Positions 63,270-64,000 of a stretch of 64,000 nucleotides of DNA are shown here, in pieces. This DNA is from Acidimicrobiaceae bacterium (GTDB lineage Bacteria; Actinomycetota; Acidimicrobiia; Acidimicrobiales; RAAP-2), in NCBI GenBank assembly GCA_003133665.1, contig PKYK01000024.1, forward strand, positions 1 through 64,000, read 5' to 3'. The position numbers were made by a program, and so were the translations under genes. Numbering within the stretch: the first letter of the stretch is position 1; every line of letters starts with the position of its first letter. Under the pieces are notes generated by a model, which was given only the letters and a program-made list of their open reading frames with translations, was not told the DNA's origin and did no database searches.

Positions 63270-63594
63270 CCTGACGCGGCCCAAGCTTCAAGATGCGCGT
63301 GTAGCCACCGGGACGCTCGACGTAGCGCGGGGCAATCTCGGTGAAGAGCTTGTGGGTCATGTCCTTGTCACGGATGAACGCCACCACGCGACGCTGCGCA
63401 TGCACGGAACCCTCGGGGGAGTTCTTCGCCGCGGTGACGACCTTCTCGACGATGGGGCGCAACGCCTTGGCCTTGGCCTCGGTCGTCACGATGGACTCGG
63501 CCGCGATCATCGAAGCGACGAGGTTCCCCATCATCGCCTTCTGATGGGCGCTGTCGCCGCCGAATCGCTTGCCCTTCGTGGGAGTACCGCGCAT
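63232..63594 (-). CDS. rplQ: 50S ribosomal protein L17
   Basis: 120 residues: KGKRFGGDSAHQKAMMGNLVASMI and the central TTEAKAKALRPIVEKVVT, ending '[23 protein letters not shown]'. ATG 63592-63594, 2 bases after the rpoA stop. L17 sits near the polypeptide exit tunnel. Confidence 0.97.
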   Translation of the reverse strand: MRGTPTKGKRFGGDSAHQKAMMGNLVASMIAAESIVTTEAKAKALRPIVEKVVTAAKNSPEGSVHAQRRVVAFIRDKDMTHKLFTEIAPRYVERPGGYTRILKLGPRQGDNAPMARIEFV

Positions 63595-63596
63595 GC

Positions 63597-64000
63597 CTAG
63601 TCCTCTACTCGCAGTGAGAGACCGCGCTCGTCGAGGCGGTCCGTGACGTCCTTCAGCGACGTCGCACCGAAGTTCGTAATGGAAGTCAGGTCGCGCTCGG
63701 TGGCGTTGATGAGCTGAGCGATGGTGTTGATACCAGCGCGCTTCAGGCAGTTGCGCGACCGCTCGGTCAGACCCAACTCCTCGATCCGAATGTCGAGCTC
63801 ACTGGCGGCGGCCTGGGCGGTGCCCACGTCACCCAACTCCAAGGACGGTGCCTCTTCGTCGAAGTTGCCGATGAGCTCCACGAGCGAACCCAGCGTCTTG
63901 CCGGCCGAGGCCAGCGCCTCGCGCGGGCTGATCGAGCCGTCGGTCTCGATTTCGATCACCAGGCGGTCGAAGTCCTTCGACTGCTCGACGCGCACCGGCT
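63597..64000 (-). CDS. rpoA: DNA-directed RNA polymerase alpha subunit (C-terminal part, cut by the window)
   Basis: The visible 134 codons include the end of the N-terminal domain (RVEQSKDFDRLVIEIETDGSISP) and a full alpha-CTD: LDIRIEELGLTERSRNCLKRAGINTIAQLI, then LTSITNFGATSLKDVTDRLDERGL. The Arg/Cys/Lys residues that bind UP elements are kept. The gene continues past base 64000. It heads the run toward lower coordinates. Confidence 0.97.
   Translation of the reverse strand, partial: PVRVEQSKDFDRLVIEIETDGSISPREALASAGKTLGSLVELIGNFDEEAPSLELGDVGTAQAAASELDIRIEELGLTERSRNCLKRAGINTIAQLINATERDLTSITNFGATSLKDVTDRLDERGLSLRVED

Overview
The window is high-GC, densely packed chromosomal DNA from an actinobacterium. 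The lineage evidence is a single-anchor succinate dehydrogenase of the mycobacterial Sdh1 type, a decaprenyl-phosphoryl-arabinose gene set (ubiA-like, dprE1, dprE2), GuaB3, an aa3-type oxidase with the small actinobacterial subunit IV, frequent GTG/TTG starts, and the rpoA-rplQ-truA-rplM-rpsI-glmM order. A deep-branching actinobacterial class such as Acidimicrobiia is my inference, not something the sequence proves. I saw no CRISPR array, rRNA, tRNA, insertion sequence or phage gene.

Layout. 1-1.8 kb: a TetR/metallo-beta-lactamase operon divergent from an SRPBCC gene. The first 369 bases are a perfect 141-bp inverted repeat around an 87-bp centre that breaks the metallo-beta-lactamase gene and looks like a contig-end fold-back. 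1.8-8.5 kb: a DoxX-Rieske fusion, a DedA protein, a degenerate GH1-like protein, a crotonase, a CopD-like protein, AzlCD, TatA and an alkylsulfatase-type hydrolase. 8.6-11.5 kb: ctaC-ctaD-ctaF. 11.7-17.3 kb: an MMPL transporter facing three secreted proteins of unknown function. 17.4-25.2 kb: a LysR regulator, sdhCAB, an SCP2-like protein, a nucleoside phosphorylase, mdh and icd. 25.3-32.7 kb: a minus-strand run with metF, a cupin, folD, purH, a small secreted protein, purN, sucD, sucC and a B12-binding protein. Together with sdh, mdh and icd this places much of the TCA cycle and one-carbon/purine metabolism in about 14 kb.

32.8-37.1 kb: the arabinan-precursor genes ubiA-like/dprE1/dprE2, convergent with a membrane-anchored phosphodiester-glycosidase-like protein. 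37.1-43.0 kb: a UvrD/PcrA helicase, guaA, guaB3 and a NUDIX hydrolase. 43.1-45.3 kb: a second MMPL transporter. 45.4-49.5 kb: a looser accessory patch in which two clearly paralogous TetR regulators flank a sugar-nucleotide pyrophosphorylase and long stretches without intact genes, including an interrupted reading frame that looks like a decayed gene. 49.5-51.6 kb: groES-groEL under a promoter with a CIRCE operator.

51.7-64 kb: an MFS transporter convergent with a long minus-strand housekeeping run read from the right edge: rpoA (cut by the window), rplQ, truA, rplM, rpsI, glmM, glmS, acpS, alr, udg, tsaE, tsaB, rimI, tsaD, pdxH. Many of these genes overlap by about 4 bases at their start/stop junctions, so translation is probably coupled. 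The run links ribosome synthesis, amino-sugar and D-alanine supply for the wall, and t6A tRNA modification.

I found no convincing new defence or mobile system. The most unusual items are the DoxX-Rieske fusion, the GH1-like protein that has lost its catalytic motif, the secreted-protein trio, the paralogous TetR patch with a decayed gene, and a DprE1 with alanine where the benzothiazinone-target cysteine normally lies.
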